Of a DNA stretch of 64,000 nt, positions 23,738 to 32,480 are shown piece after piece; the first letter of the stretch is position 1; the number at the start of each line of letters is the position of its first letter. The stretch spans positions 372,001 to 436,000 of the forward strand of contig CBDCIS010000003.1 in the NCBI GenBank assembly GCA_965217565.1, in the 5' to 3' direction. The stretch is from CBDCIS01 sp965217565. GTDB lineage: Bacteria > Chloroflexota > Dehalococcoidia > Lucifugimonadales > CATOSD01. The notes under the pieces were generated by a model. It made no database searches, was not told where the DNA came from, and saw only the letters and a program-made list of their open reading frames with translations. Both the position numbers and the translations under genes were made by a program.

Positions 23738-24427
23738 CTATACAGCATCCCGCCTGGCAACCAGCAGGCCGTTCTCCCGCGACACCCTTATGGCGAACGG
23801 GATGGTGTCGATTCGCAGGGCCATTTCCTTGTCCTCCGGATGGAAGTGTGGGCGCGCAGGGTCCCCGTACTTCTGCGATTCCTCACCCGCGAGCACCAGG
23901 CTGCGCACCGCGTCGTGGTCCGGCGCGCGGCCCAGGAGCAGGTTTCGCAGATACAGGGCGCACTGCTCGTCTTCGTCGGCACGCTCCCTCCCTTCTGCTC
24001 CCATCGCGACGATGCTCACAACATCAGGCGAGTCCCGCAGCACCGCCTTGACTGTGGCCTCGGCGATGACCAGGGAGCCTGCGTAGATTTGCCCGGCCCT
24101 TTGGGCGGCGCTCACGCCAACCGTTCCTGCCCTCGTGGACTGGATAAGCGTCTTGCCGTTAACGTCGGCATGGGACAACTCGAACGGCGAGTTGCCGAAG
24201 TCGAACCCGTCCGGTCTCATGCCCCCCACCTCGCCCATGCACAGATCGCCCATGCCACGGCCGCGAAGCTCCAGCGCCTCATCGACCTCGGCAACCAGGA
24301 TAATCTTGTCCGCGCCCCGGGAGAATGCGACGGCGGCCGTGGTGAAAGCCCTGAACACATCTATGATGATAACGGTCCCCTCGGCCTCTTGCGCTCCTCT
24401 GAGCAGGCTTCCTATTCGTATCTCCAT
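23738..24427 (-). CDS. comB: 2-phosphosulfolactate phosphatase family (ComB)
   Basis: A 229-residue ComB-family protein. Family hallmarks: TVIIIDVFRAFTTAAVAFSR near residue 18, GEVGGMRPDGFDFGNSP (about 65-80), GKTLIQSTRAGTVG (about 90-103) and the end segment FAIRV. ComB hydrolyses 2-phosphosulfolactate to sulfolactate in coenzyme M synthesis and in sulfolactate metabolism of bacteria. No ComA or ComC is adjacent, but a sulfopyruvate decarboxylase-like pair lies 33 kb away, so a sulfonate pathway is possible. Many bacterial ComB homologues have unproven substrates. Confidence 0.85.
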   Translation of the reverse strand: MEIRIGSLLRGAQEAEGTVIIIDVFRAFTTAAVAFSRGADKIILVAEVDEALELRGRGMGDLCMGEVGGMRPDGFDFGNSPFELSHADVNGKTLIQSTRAGTVGVSAAQRAGQIYAGSLVIAEATVKAVLRDSPDVVSIVAMGAEGRERADEDEQCALYLRNLLLGRAPDHDAVRSLVLAGEESQKYGDPARPHFHPEDKEMALRIDTIPFAIRVSRENGLLVARRDAV

Positions 24428-24741
24428 GGTTCGGCAAAAGCTCCTGTCTCGCCCCGCCCAGACCGATGTCCAGGTAATCCACTGTTACCTCATAACGCAC
24501 ATGATGCCAGCCTGAAACGCGCGCCGCGGCGCTTTGCTGGATTGGAGACTCTGAAACCGCATCAAGCACGAGCGAATTATAGACCGCTGAAATAGGGCGC
24601 GCAATCCCAGCCGACGGCCGCATCCGCGTGGGCGCAGGTACGGTAAAACCTATGGGTTGGGCCGGCCCCAACTTGACACTGTAACTCGCTTTCAGACAAA
24701 CTGTACCTAGCCGACGCACTGGCGGCTAAGGAGCAAACGCC

Positions 24742-25185
24742 ATGGCAACAAAAGACTACACCGAGCAACTACATTTACGGATTAAGGAACTCTTGAAGAG
24801 CGAAGACCTTGGGGTGTTCGAATCCCATTGGGACATGGCGAAAGAACTCTTGAAGGATTCACCTATCAGGCGGTACTACCTTTATCTCACTGATGACTAT
24901 GCCAACTTGGCGATTCTCACTGATGGTTGGATCCTTGATGTAACAGGAGATGAAGACGAAGGTAGCTTAAACGTAACTCAGCTAAGGGCGCTGGGGCAGA
25001 TAGAATTCCACGAAGACCCTATCCCAAACATTCCGGATTCCAAAGATGCGGAGCTAGTTATGATTGCGTTCCAGTTTGGGGCACCAAGCGAGTACAGGTA
25101 TTGGGTGGCAGACAACGCTGAAGAGCGGGAACACCTTCTTCGTTTTGGAAGGGCCACAATACAGGCGGTCTCCCGTCTGACGTAA
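24742..25185 (+). CDS. Hypothetical protein, 147 aa
   Basis: A soluble, acidic protein without signal peptide or membrane helix. It opens with a helical segment (YTEQLHLRIKELLKSEDLGVF), contains a beta-rich middle (RRYYLYLTDDYANLAILTDGWILDV) and ends in a helix (REHLLRFGRATIQAVSRL). GGAG lies eight bases before the ATG. Codon use is less GC-rich than in neighbouring housekeeping genes, hinting at transfer. It precedes two other small genes on the same strand. No family recognised. Confidence 0.6.
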   Translation: MATKDYTEQLHLRIKELLKSEDLGVFESHWDMAKELLKDSPIRRYYLYLTDDYANLAILTDGWILDVTGDEDEGSLNVTQLRALGQIEFHEDPIPNIPDSKDAELVMIAFQFGAPSEYRYWVADNAEEREHLLRFGRATIQAVSRLT

Positions 25186-25206
25186 CTTGGATCAGAGGTT
25201 GGGCAT

Positions 25207-25671
25207 ATGGCTACCGCCACTGTGGAGAGGGATTATATCCGCTCCACAAGTAAAATCAGTAAAAGAGAGGGACGAATTGGTCAGGTGGCGAGGAACAAGC
25301 GGTCCGGAGACCACCTCCGAGTCATCAGCAGACATGGGCGGACGCCAAGTCGCCTCCATTTCACTTCAGGGGCGAGACCCCTGCTGACTCCGTTCAGGCT
25401 GTTTGCCTTTAGGACGATCCATGAGATCGCGTGTCGGGAATTGGGTTCGACACTGAAGTCCGCCACCGTTTTTGCGTACTATGACCACTACGAGCCAGTT
25501 CCGCCAATCCTTATGCTGACATTCGTCGCGGACGTGGACCGATACGAGTGGAGCCGGGCCCGGAAGGCGATTACTAAGGCAGAGGTCATGGCAGCATTGT
25601 CTTGGACGGAAGCCGAAAAGGCAGACTCCGCAAAGATGATCTACTTCCAGATAGTCCCGCTGAAAATATGA
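25207..25671 (+). CDS. Hypothetical protein, partner of a HEPN-like protein
   Basis: A 154-residue protein with a very basic first half (residues 8-60, many Arg/Lys) and a more ordered second half containing VFAYYDHYEPVPPILMLTFV and YEWSRARKAITKAEVMAAL. The ATG at 25207 has GAGG upstream. Its stop overlaps the start of the next gene (ATGA), so the two are translationally coupled. The basic region might bind nucleic acid, or the true start may be further in, with the 5' part belonging to another frame. No family recognised. Confidence 0.5.
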   Translation: MATATVERDYIRSTSKISKREGRIGQVARNKRSGDHLRVISRHGRTPSRLHFTSGARPLLTPFRLFAFRTIHEIACRELGSTLKSATVFAYYDHYEPVPPILMLTFVADVDRYEWSRARKAITKAEVMAALSWTEAEKADSAKMIYFQIVPLKI

Positions 25672-26099
25672 AGCCCCTCGACTTCTACCGGCTTGGACTG
25701 CGATTGTCCACTACGGCGACTACAGAGGCCGAACAGCGTACCGTCGTTAGCAGGCTGTACTATGGGCTGCACCACGAAGCTTGCTGCAGATTCTTCAGGG
25801 AGAATCCCGACGCGCTTCCTTTGCCTCAGGGCAGCAGACACTATCGCATGAGAGAGCGATACGGAGGACAGAGGACTCAAGCTGAGCAAGAAGTTGCCCG
25901 GTTGCTCGCACAGATCTTTGCAATGCGGAACCTGGCTGACTATGAATTGAGGGGGACTATCCAATACCAGGCGCGGGAATTCGAATCGAGCCAGCTGATG
26001 AGCTTAGCGCTCATCATAGCCGAAGACCTCCTCAACGCCCTCGAATCCTTCTCGCCGGGCGAGGCACCGGACGGCTGCGACTGCCCAACGCAGCGCTGA
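25668..26099 (+). CDS. HEPN-like domain protein
   Basis: A 143-residue helical protein. The segment TTEAEQRTVVSRLYYGLHHE (residues 18-37) is the typical helix of HEPN proteins (xRtxxSRxYYaxfH), and a later segment, IFAMRNLADYEL, matches the RxxADY region of HEPN partners of minimal nucleotidyltransferases. The start at 25668 overlaps the upstream stop; an in-frame ATG at 25602 would intrude into the upstream gene. HEPN proteins often act as RNases in toxin-antitoxin or defence pairs; here the cognate partner would be the upstream gene, which is not a recognisable nucleotidyltransferase. Confidence 0.65.
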   Translation: MKPLDFYRLGLRLSTTATTEAEQRTVVSRLYYGLHHEACCRFFRENPDALPLPQGSRHYRMRERYGGQRTQAEQEVARLLAQIFAMRNLADYELRGTIQYQAREFESSQLMSLALIIAEDLLNALESFSPGEAPDGCDCPTQR

Positions 26100-26115
26100 T
26101 TTCCTGCCGTCGCCA

Positions 26116-26919
26116 TCAATGGCTGCGTCCCCCGGACTTGACCGTCTCCTGGCCCTCGTCTTTGGCTGCCCCGGTGAAGCCTCGCCATCGGCGCCAGCGG
26201 GAGAGCGCCAACGGCGCGGCCGCCAGCAGAATCGCCTCCGCTATAGTGGAACCCGCGATCAGCATGGTCGCGTCGAAGAAGAAGCCCTGGGGGAACATCG
26301 CTATCAGGTAGTCTCTGCGGGGATCCAATTGCCAGAAGTCGTTGGCGAAGCTCACAAGATGGAAGGCAAGGAACAGGCGATCGAAGCCCACCAACGACAC
26401 CAGGCCGACTAGCGTAACCAGACCCAGGGTGAAGCCGCCCCCTATGCCTGCATTGCGAGACAGGCTCGGCAGGAATCGCCGCCCTCTCAGCGCCAGCCCG
26501 AATGAGCCGAACGCCAGCAGGTACAGGCCGGTGACCTCTTGGACACGGTAAACGCCCTGGACCAGCCCCTTTACGTCCCTCATGTGTATGATCTCACGGC
26601 GGTTGTAGAGACTCTCGACGTAAATGCCGCGCACGACAGTCCTGACTACCAGGTACTCCTCTCCGTTGTTGAAGTAGTCACGTATCTGCGCCGCCACGGA
26701 CAGCAGATGCTCTCGCTCGATGCCCGTGTACGCCGGGATGTCGTACCTGTCGAAGCCGTAGCTGTACAGGAAGGGCGCGCCGATGACCCAGCGAACGTTG
26801 GATGTTATGAGGAATACCGGAATGGCAGCCACAAACAGCGCGATGGCCGCCATCCTCAGAGCTCTCGTGATGAACTCTCGGCCGGCTGGATCGATGAGTC
26901 TTACCTCATTGAGCTTCAT
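26116..26919 (-). CDS. TIGR01906/DUF1461 family integral membrane protein
   Basis: A 267-residue membrane protein. A first helix lies at about residues 20-45 (ALRMAAIALFVAAIPVFLIT), followed by an external domain with FLYSYGFDRYDIPAYTGIER and EIIHMRDVKGLVQGVYRVQE, which is the family hallmark (the MxDVk segment), then further helices near 130-150, 160-185 and 225-250. Function is unknown; the family is widespread in Firmicutes and Chloroflexota. The ATG at 26919 is chosen since it precedes the first helix directly; an open frame extends upstream to 27174 without homology. Divergent from mazG. Confidence 0.8.
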   Translation of the reverse strand: MKLNEVRLIDPAGREFITRALRMAAIALFVAAIPVFLITSNVRWVIGAPFLYSYGFDRYDIPAYTGIEREHLLSVAAQIRDYFNNGEEYLVVRTVVRGIYVESLYNRREIIHMRDVKGLVQGVYRVQEVTGLYLLAFGSFGLALRGRRFLPSLSRNAGIGGGFTLGLVTLVGLVSLVGFDRLFLAFHLVSFANDFWQLDPRRDYLIAMFPQGFFFDATMLIAGSTIAEAILLAAAPLALSRWRRWRGFTGAAKDEGQETVKSGGRSH

Positions 26920-26999
26920 GAAGATATGATAGCATCTTTGCGGAGTGACTCCCCAGCCAAAAGCATTGAGGCTCTCGAGCCCCTGATGTGGAGGAAAGT

Positions 27000-27821
27000 A
27001 TGAGCAATGATAACGACTATCCCAGTGAGTTCGACGGCGCCGTCCGGATACTGCGACACCTGCGCGGCCCGGAGGGTTGCCCGTGGGATGGAGAGCAGAC
27101 GCGGGACTCGCTGAAGAGCCAGTTTCTGGAGGAGTGCTACGAGCTTGTCGAGGCGATCGAGGAGGGCGACGCAACCAAGATTATCGAGGAGCTTGGCGAC
27201 GTAATCCTTCACGTCGTGTTCCAGATGCAGATTGCCGAAGAGTCGGGCGATTTCACGCGGGAGAAGGTCTTCCAGGCGCTGATAACGAAGCTCATCCGCC
27301 GCCATCCCCACGTCTTCGGAGATGGCGAGGCCGCCGACGCCGGGCAGGTAATGTCCAGTTGGCAGGCCATGAAGCGAGAGGAACGAGAGAGAGCGGGCGC
27401 GTCGATTCTGGACGGCGCGCCCAAGCTGATGCCCGCGCTGTCCTACGCCCAGGCCATCCAGGAGCGCGCGGCCCACGCAGGCTTCGACTGGGACAATCTC
27501 CACGGCGTGCTGGACAAGGTGGCCGAGGAGGTGGCGGAACTGGAGCGCGCCCCGTCGGTCGCGGAGCGCGAGTCGGAGCTGGGCGACGTGCTGTTCTCCA
27601 TCGTGAACGCGGCACGCTGGCACAACGTGGACGCCGAGGGATCGTTGCGCCAGACCAACGCCCGCTTCTACCGGCGCTTCGCGACGATGGAGAGGCTGTG
27701 CCGCGAGCGAGGACTGTCGTTTCCAGACCTCCCGATCGAGGAGAAGGAGGAGCTGTGGCAGCAGGCCAAGGCGCTGCTCGGGCCACACTCTCACGCCAAC
27801 GGGGTTGGCCCCGATTCCTAG
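27000..27821 (+). CDS. mazG: Nucleoside triphosphate pyrophosphohydrolase MazG
   Basis: A 273-residue all-helical NTP pyrophosphohydrolase that removes aberrant nucleotides. Two MazG domains are present: the first has CPWDGEQTRDSL, EECYELVEAIEEGD and EELGDVILHVVFQ, and the second VAEEVAELERAP and ESELGDVLFSIVNAARW, with the EExxE and ExxD metal-binding acids in each. The ATG at 27000 has GGAGGAAAG five bases upstream; a GTG at 26988 is in the ribosome site itself. Its stop overlaps the stop of the convergent uvrA by four bases. Confidence 0.93.
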   Translation: MSNDNDYPSEFDGAVRILRHLRGPEGCPWDGEQTRDSLKSQFLEECYELVEAIEEGDATKIIEELGDVILHVVFQMQIAEESGDFTREKVFQALITKLIRRHPHVFGDGEAADAGQVMSSWQAMKREERERAGASILDGAPKLMPALSYAQAIQERAAHAGFDWDNLHGVLDKVAEEVAELERAPSVAERESELGDVLFSIVNAARWHNVDAEGSLRQTNARFYRRFATMERLCRERGLSFPDLPIEEKEELWQQAKALLGPHSHANGVGPDS

Positions 27822-30715
27822 TCCGCAGCCCTCACCGGCTCCGCGGCGCGAAGTATGGGCGCGAGGTACTGGCCCGTGTAGGAGTGCTCCAATGTCGCCA
27901 CCTCTTCCGGCGTGCCCTCGGCGATTAGGTAGCCCCCCTTGTCGCCCGCGCCGGGGCCCAGGTCTATTATCCAGTCCGCGCTCTTTATCAGGTCGAGGTG
28001 GTGCTCGATGAGCACGACGCTGTTGCCCGCATCGACCAGGCGATGCAGCACTCGCAACAGGTGGGAGCAGTCCTCGAAGGACAGGCCTGTCGTCGGCTCG
28101 TCCAGGATGTAGAGCGTGCTGCCTGTGGCCCGCTTCGATAGCTCGGTGGACAGCTTGACGCGCTGCGCCTCGCCGCCGCTCAGTTGAGTCGCGGGCTGGC
28201 CCAGGCGGATGTAGCCGAGGCCAACGTCGCTCATTGTTTGCAGCTTGTTACGCACACGGGGGATATTCTCGAAGTGCTCCAGCGCCTCGGACACGGTCAT
28301 GCTCAGCACCTCGGCGATGTTCTTGCCCTTGAACTCGATCTCCAGCGCCTCGCGGTTGTACCTCCTGCCCTCGCAAATCTCACAAGGCACGGTCACGTCG
28401 GGCAGGAACTGCATCTCGATGTTGATGTAACCGTCGCCGGTGCAGGCCTCACAACGGCCTCCCTTGACGTTGAACGAGAAGCGGCCTGGCTTGTAGCCGC
28501 GAACCCTGGCCTCGGGCATCGTGGAGAACAACTCGCGTACGGGCGTGAAAGTGCCCGTGTAGGTGGCCGGGTTGCTGCGCGGAGTGCGACCGATGGGTGA
28601 CTGGTCGATGTTGACCACCTTGTCGATGTGCTCGACGTTCTCTATGTCGTCGAATTTGCCGGGGCGATCCTTGGCCCTGTAGAGCAACTGCGCCAGCCTC
28701 TTGTAGAGGATCTCATTGATGAGCGTGCTCTTGCCCGAACCGGACACGCCGGTAACGCACACCAGCCCGCCCAGCGGAATACGCACGTCCACGCCCTTGA
28801 GATTGTTCTCACGCGCTCCTCTGATCGTGATCGCCTTTCCGTTGCCCTGCCGCCTGGAGTCTGGCAGCGGAATCTGTTTGCGCCCGCTGAGGTACTGCCC
28901 CGTGAGCGAGCCAGGCGTGTTGATGATGTCCTCGACTGGCCCGGTGGCGACGATGTGGCCGCCGTGCTCGCCCGCGCCGGGACCCAGGTCAACGATGTAA
29001 TCCGCCGCCCTCATTATGGCCTCGTCGTGTTCGACTATCAGCACGGTGTTGCCGATGTCTCGCAGCCGCTTCAGCGTCTCGATGAGGCGGTAGTCGTCCG
29101 CCGGATGCAGCCCAATCGAGGGCTCGTCGCACACGTAGAGGACGCCCAGCAGGCCTGAGCCTATCTGCGTCGCCAGCCGGATGCGCTGGGCCTCGCCGCC
29201 GCTCAGCGTGGACGCCGTGCGGGACAGCGTGAGGTAGTCGAGGCCGATGTTCAGCAGGAAGCGCAGGCGGGCGTCGATCTCCTTTAGTATCTGCGCGGCG
29301 ATGGTCTTCTCGCGTTCGGACAGCGTGTCGTCCGGCGACGCGCCGTTCGTGGAGTGGCCCTCGCCGCCGATGGCCTGCGTCCACTCCAGCGCCTGCCCGA
29401 TGGACTTGTCGGTGACGTCCATGATATTCAGACCGCATACCGATACGGCGAGCGCCTCTTTCTTGAGACGCCGACCTCCGCACGACTGGCAGGACCTGGC
29501 GGCCATGTAACGCTCGGAGTCCGAGCGCATGTGCTCGGATTCGGTATCCCTGTAGCGCCTTTCCAGGTTGTTGATGACCCCCTCGAACGAGGCGCGCCAC
29601 TGGTAGGTCTTGCCCTTCTGCGTGTCATGCCGCACGTTGATGGACTTGCCTTTCGTGCCGTACAGCACGGCCTCGAGGTCTTTCTTGCGGAGTTTCTTGA
29701 CTGGAACTTTGGTGGAGAACTTGAGCGCCCTGGCCAGCGACTCGAGCTGGCTGGCGTACCAGGGACTCATGGAGCCGGAGCGCGCCCAGGGCTGTATCGC
29801 GCCCTCGCTGATGCTCAGCTCCCTGTTGGGTATGACAAGGTCGGGATCGACTTCGAGCTTGTAGCCCAGACCGGTGCAGCGTGAGCACGCCCCGTGCGGG
29901 TTGTTGAAACTGAAGGTTCGCGGCTCCATCTCGCCCAGGCTGATGTTGCAGTGAACGCAGGCGAAGTTCTCTGAGAAGAGCAGCTCTTCGCCATCTACTA
30001 TCGAGACCAGCACGACGCCGTCCGCCATCCTGAGAGCCGTCTCCAGGGAGTCGGCCACACGCCCCGATTCGGCGCTGTCTCCGATGACGAGGCGGTCAAC
30101 GACGACCTCTATGGTGTGCCACTTCTGCTTGTCGAGGTCAAAGCTCTCGGAGAGTTCCCGAACCTCGCCGTTCACCCGCACACGCACGAAACCCGCCCTG
30201 CGCGCCTCCTCGAATACCTCCTTGTGCTCGCCCTTGCGCCGCCTTACCATCGGAGCCATGATCTGGATGCGGCTGCCATCCGGCAGAGCGAGGACGGCAT
30301 CTACTATCTGCTGAACGGTCTGCCTCTGGATGGGGCGGCCGCAGTTGTAGCAGTGGGGACGGCCTACCCTGGCGTAGAGCAGACGAAGGTAGTCGTAGAT
30401 TTCGGTGACGGTGCCCACGGTGGAGCGCGGATTGTGCGACACGCCCTTCTGGTCTATCGAAATAGCGGGTGAAAGCCCTTCAATGTAGTCAACGTCGGGC
30501 TTGTCCATGCGGCCCAGGAACTGGCGCGCGTAGGCCGACAGCGACTCCACATAGCGGCGCTGCCCCTCGGCGTAGATGGTGTCGAACGCGAGCGAACTCT
30601 TGCCAGAGCCGGACACGCCGGTCATGACGACCAGCTTGTTGCGCGGTATGGTGACGCTAACGTTCTTGAGATTGTGCTCGCGCGCGCCCTGAACGACGAT
30701 GTTCTCCAACGGCAT
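27818..30715 (-). CDS. uvrA: Excinuclease ABC subunit A (UvrA)
   Basis: The DNA damage sensor of nucleotide excision repair, 965 residues and full length. Two ABC ATPase modules are visible: Walker A motifs GVSGSGKSS (about 33) and GVSGSGKST (about 640), signature segments TLSGGEAQRIRLATQIGSG and QLSGGEAQRVKLSTELS, and Walker B regions CDEPSIGLHP and LDEPTTGLSF. The zinc-binding CxxC pairs are CVHC...CSRC near 255-280 and CEAC...CEIC near 740-770. It loads UvrB, which is not in this window. Upstream lies a 240-base gap holding the Fic promoter on the other strand. Confidence 0.97.
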   Translation of the reverse strand: MPLENIVVQGAREHNLKNVSVTIPRNKLVVMTGVSGSGKSSLAFDTIYAEGQRRYVESLSAYARQFLGRMDKPDVDYIEGLSPAISIDQKGVSHNPRSTVGTVTEIYDYLRLLYARVGRPHCYNCGRPIQRQTVQQIVDAVLALPDGSRIQIMAPMVRRRKGEHKEVFEEARRAGFVRVRVNGEVRELSESFDLDKQKWHTIEVVVDRLVIGDSAESGRVADSLETALRMADGVVLVSIVDGEELLFSENFACVHCNISLGEMEPRTFSFNNPHGACSRCTGLGYKLEVDPDLVIPNRELSISEGAIQPWARSGSMSPWYASQLESLARALKFSTKVPVKKLRKKDLEAVLYGTKGKSINVRHDTQKGKTYQWRASFEGVINNLERRYRDTESEHMRSDSERYMAARSCQSCGGRRLKKEALAVSVCGLNIMDVTDKSIGQALEWTQAIGGEGHSTNGASPDDTLSEREKTIAAQILKEIDARLRFLLNIGLDYLTLSRTASTLSGGEAQRIRLATQIGSGLLGVLYVCDEPSIGLHPADDYRLIETLKRLRDIGNTVLIVEHDEAIMRAADYIVDLGPGAGEHGGHIVATGPVEDIINTPGSLTGQYLSGRKQIPLPDSRRQGNGKAITIRGARENNLKGVDVRIPLGGLVCVTGVSGSGKSTLINEILYKRLAQLLYRAKDRPGKFDDIENVEHIDKVVNIDQSPIGRTPRSNPATYTGTFTPVRELFSTMPEARVRGYKPGRFSFNVKGGRCEACTGDGYINIEMQFLPDVTVPCEICEGRRYNREALEIEFKGKNIAEVLSMTVSEALEHFENIPRVRNKLQTMSDVGLGYIRLGQPATQLSGGEAQRVKLSTELSKRATGSTLYILDEPTTGLSFEDCSHLLRVLHRLVDAGNSVVLIEHHLDLIKSADWIIDLGPGAGDKGGYLIAEGTPEEVATLEHSYTGQYLAPILRAAEPVRAAD

Positions 30716-30864
30716 CTTTCGAGCTATCCTCCGGCGGTCTCGCCTGTCTGAAACACGTGAGAGCCCATGCTCTCCTGTAAATCCCAGCCCTCATTCTATC
30801 ACTGAAACGGCTGTTGTGGGATTGCGGGGCGGCGGCGTCAGTGGACGAGGTTCAGGTCTTCCAA

Positions 30865-30893
30865 TTGACCTGCTTGATGTTTCATAGTACTAT
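30865..30893 (+). promoter_or_regulatory. Promoter of the Fic gene
   Basis: TTGACC, a 17-base spacer and TACTAT. Transcription would start around 30900, 55 bases before the ATG at 30954. Confidence 0.55.
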
Positions 30894-30895
30894 TC

Positions 30896-30911
30896 ATCAG
30901 GTATATCTGAT
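30896..30911. promoter_or_regulatory. Palindromic operator candidate at the Fic transcription start
   Basis: ATCAG-GTATAT-CTGAT, a perfect 5+5 inverted repeat around a self-complementary core. Two direct copies of AATCATCAA follow (about 30914 and 30945). Position over the predicted start suggests a repressor site. Confidence 0.4.
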
Positions 30912-30953
30912 TAAATCATCAAGTCTTTATGATAATACGGCATAATCATCAAC

Positions 30954-32063
30954 ATGCTCTACACAAGCTTCAATATGTCCCTGGCAATCCAAGAATCGCT
31001 CAGCGCGTTGGATAACGCAAGGGACGAACTGGACCGATACGTTCAACTTCCCAACGAATATACGGGAGAACTGCGGAGACATGCTCTCGCTCAGTCCGTA
31101 CACTACTCCACTCAGATAGAAGGAAACACCCTAACGCTCGAACAGGTGGAGAGCCTCGTCGCCGGAGAGAGAATATCCGCTCCCGACGATCAAATGCAGG
31201 AGGCGCACAACTACAAGGAAGCCCTGAACTACATTCAGACCATTGTCGCGACTGACGACTATAGGATAACAGAGGAGACCATTCGCGCCGTACACTACAT
31301 GGTCGGCAAGTCACTCCCCGGCAAGTACGCGCCGGGGCGCTACCGCACGGAGCAGAGTTACATAGTTGATAGAAACAGCAGTCGCAGAATCTTCGTGCCG
31401 CCTCCGCCTGAGAGAGTTCCGGATTTGATGAGAGAACTTGTAAGCTGGCTCAACTCCGGGCAAGCCTTGCCCTCCGCAATCAGGGCTGCGTTGGCCCACC
31501 TGAATCTCGTCGCCATCCATCCCTTCCTGGATGGCAATGGGAGAACCGCTCGACTGGTGGACACCTTGATTATGTACATAGGCGGCTTCAGGTCGCAGGA
31601 GCTCGTATCCATAGAGTCCCACTTTGGCCGAGACAGCCAGGGTTACTATCGGGCGATCTCAGCCGCTTTAGGCCCTCGCTACTCCCCCTCGGAGAGTGTA
31701 ACCGCATGGCTCGAATACTACTTGAATGCCCACGTAGAGCACGCTACGAGCGCCGGCCAAGTGTACGCTGAAATTGTTGCAGAGATTGATGGATTGCAGG
31801 GGGCTTTCGGGCTAGAGGGACTATCCACGTCGCAGATTCTCGCCCTCTGGTTGTCGTGCCGCAGAGGCCGTATAACCAACCGAATGTATCGCGGCATGAC
31901 GGAGCATTCGGCGCAGTCAGCCGCAACCGACTTTGCCAAACTGATGGACAAGGACTTGCTGGCGCGCGTAGGCCGCGGCCGCAGCGTCGCGTACGTTCCC
32001 ACAGCAAGGGTCCAGGAAGCGTTCGACGCGATATGGGAGGGGGTAGCACAGGAGGATGGCTAG
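30954..32063 (+). CDS. Fic family protein (AMPylase-type)
   Basis: A 369-residue Fic protein that would transfer AMP (or another phosphate-containing group) from a nucleotide to a target hydroxyl. The core motif HPFLDGNGRTAR (His189) is complete, so it should be active. The inhibitory helix motif STQIEGN (Glu56) lies N-terminal, which makes it a class II Fic with built-in autoinhibition. A winged-helix-like end (GLSTSQILALWLSC...) is present, as in many Fic proteins with regulatory roles. It has its own promoter with palindrome and no antitoxin neighbour, consistent with self-inhibition. Confidence 0.9.
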   Translation: MLYTSFNMSLAIQESLSALDNARDELDRYVQLPNEYTGELRRHALAQSVHYSTQIEGNTLTLEQVESLVAGERISAPDDQMQEAHNYKEALNYIQTIVATDDYRITEETIRAVHYMVGKSLPGKYAPGRYRTEQSYIVDRNSSRRIFVPPPPERVPDLMRELVSWLNSGQALPSAIRAALAHLNLVAIHPFLDGNGRTARLVDTLIMYIGGFRSQELVSIESHFGRDSQGYYRAISAALGPRYSPSESVTAWLEYYLNAHVEHATSAGQVYAEIVAEIDGLQGAFGLEGLSTSQILALWLSCRRGRITNRMYRGMTEHSAQSAATDFAKLMDKDLLARVGRGRSVAYVPTARVQEAFDAIWEGVAQEDG

Positions 32064-32098
32064 GTCCAACGAAAGTTGGCCGATTGGGCCGCTGCTGA

Positions 32099-32430
32099 CT
32101 ACCAGGGCAGGTCATCCAAGTGCTGATAGCGGTGAGCATAGGCCAATTGTCCGTCCAGCGTAAGAATTACATAGTAGTCAGTCGGCGACCCAATTCCTTG
32201 TAGGCTCAGCCTTAACGGTTGGTCAGCCGAAAAATCCGTCCTCTCCCAAGAGCCCAAAGTATGCAGAGTTACCGCATCCGTGATCGTTAGGCTCGCTTGG
32301 AAGGGGGACGGCGCCGAATTGTTTGGATTGAAATGAAAGACAATCGCGCTTGAACTCTTTTCGACGTGCTCAACGAACGTCCACTTCCTAAAGAACAGAT
32401 TTCGTTTCGGTAGAACCGAAACGTTGGGAT
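32099..32430 (-). pseudogene. Possible 3' remnant of an unidentified gene
   Basis: A 110-codon open frame without a plausible start ends at the stop at 32101-32099. Its translation has a natural look (VEKSSSAIVFHFNPN, LGSWERTDFSADQPLRLSL, GSPTDYYVILTLDGQLAYAH), like one beta-sandwich domain of an exported protein. The frame enters the 3' end of the inositol monophosphatase gene. No family recognised; otherwise the stretch 32064-32480 holds nothing I can support. Confidence 0.35.
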
Positions 32431-32480
32431 ATTGAGCGCTTTCAGGCTTGCCATAGCCGAAACGTCGCCACGTCCGCGCC

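Noticed and set aside
24815..24827. GTTCGAATCCCAT, resembling a tRNA T-loop
   Set aside because: No acceptor stem, D arm or anticodon arm can be drawn around it, and it lies inside the 147-aa reading frame as VFESH.
25602..25667. Longer start for the HEPN-like gene
   Set aside because: It would overlap the upstream gene by 70 bases; the ATGA overlap at 25668 with the HEPN-like helix close behind fits better.
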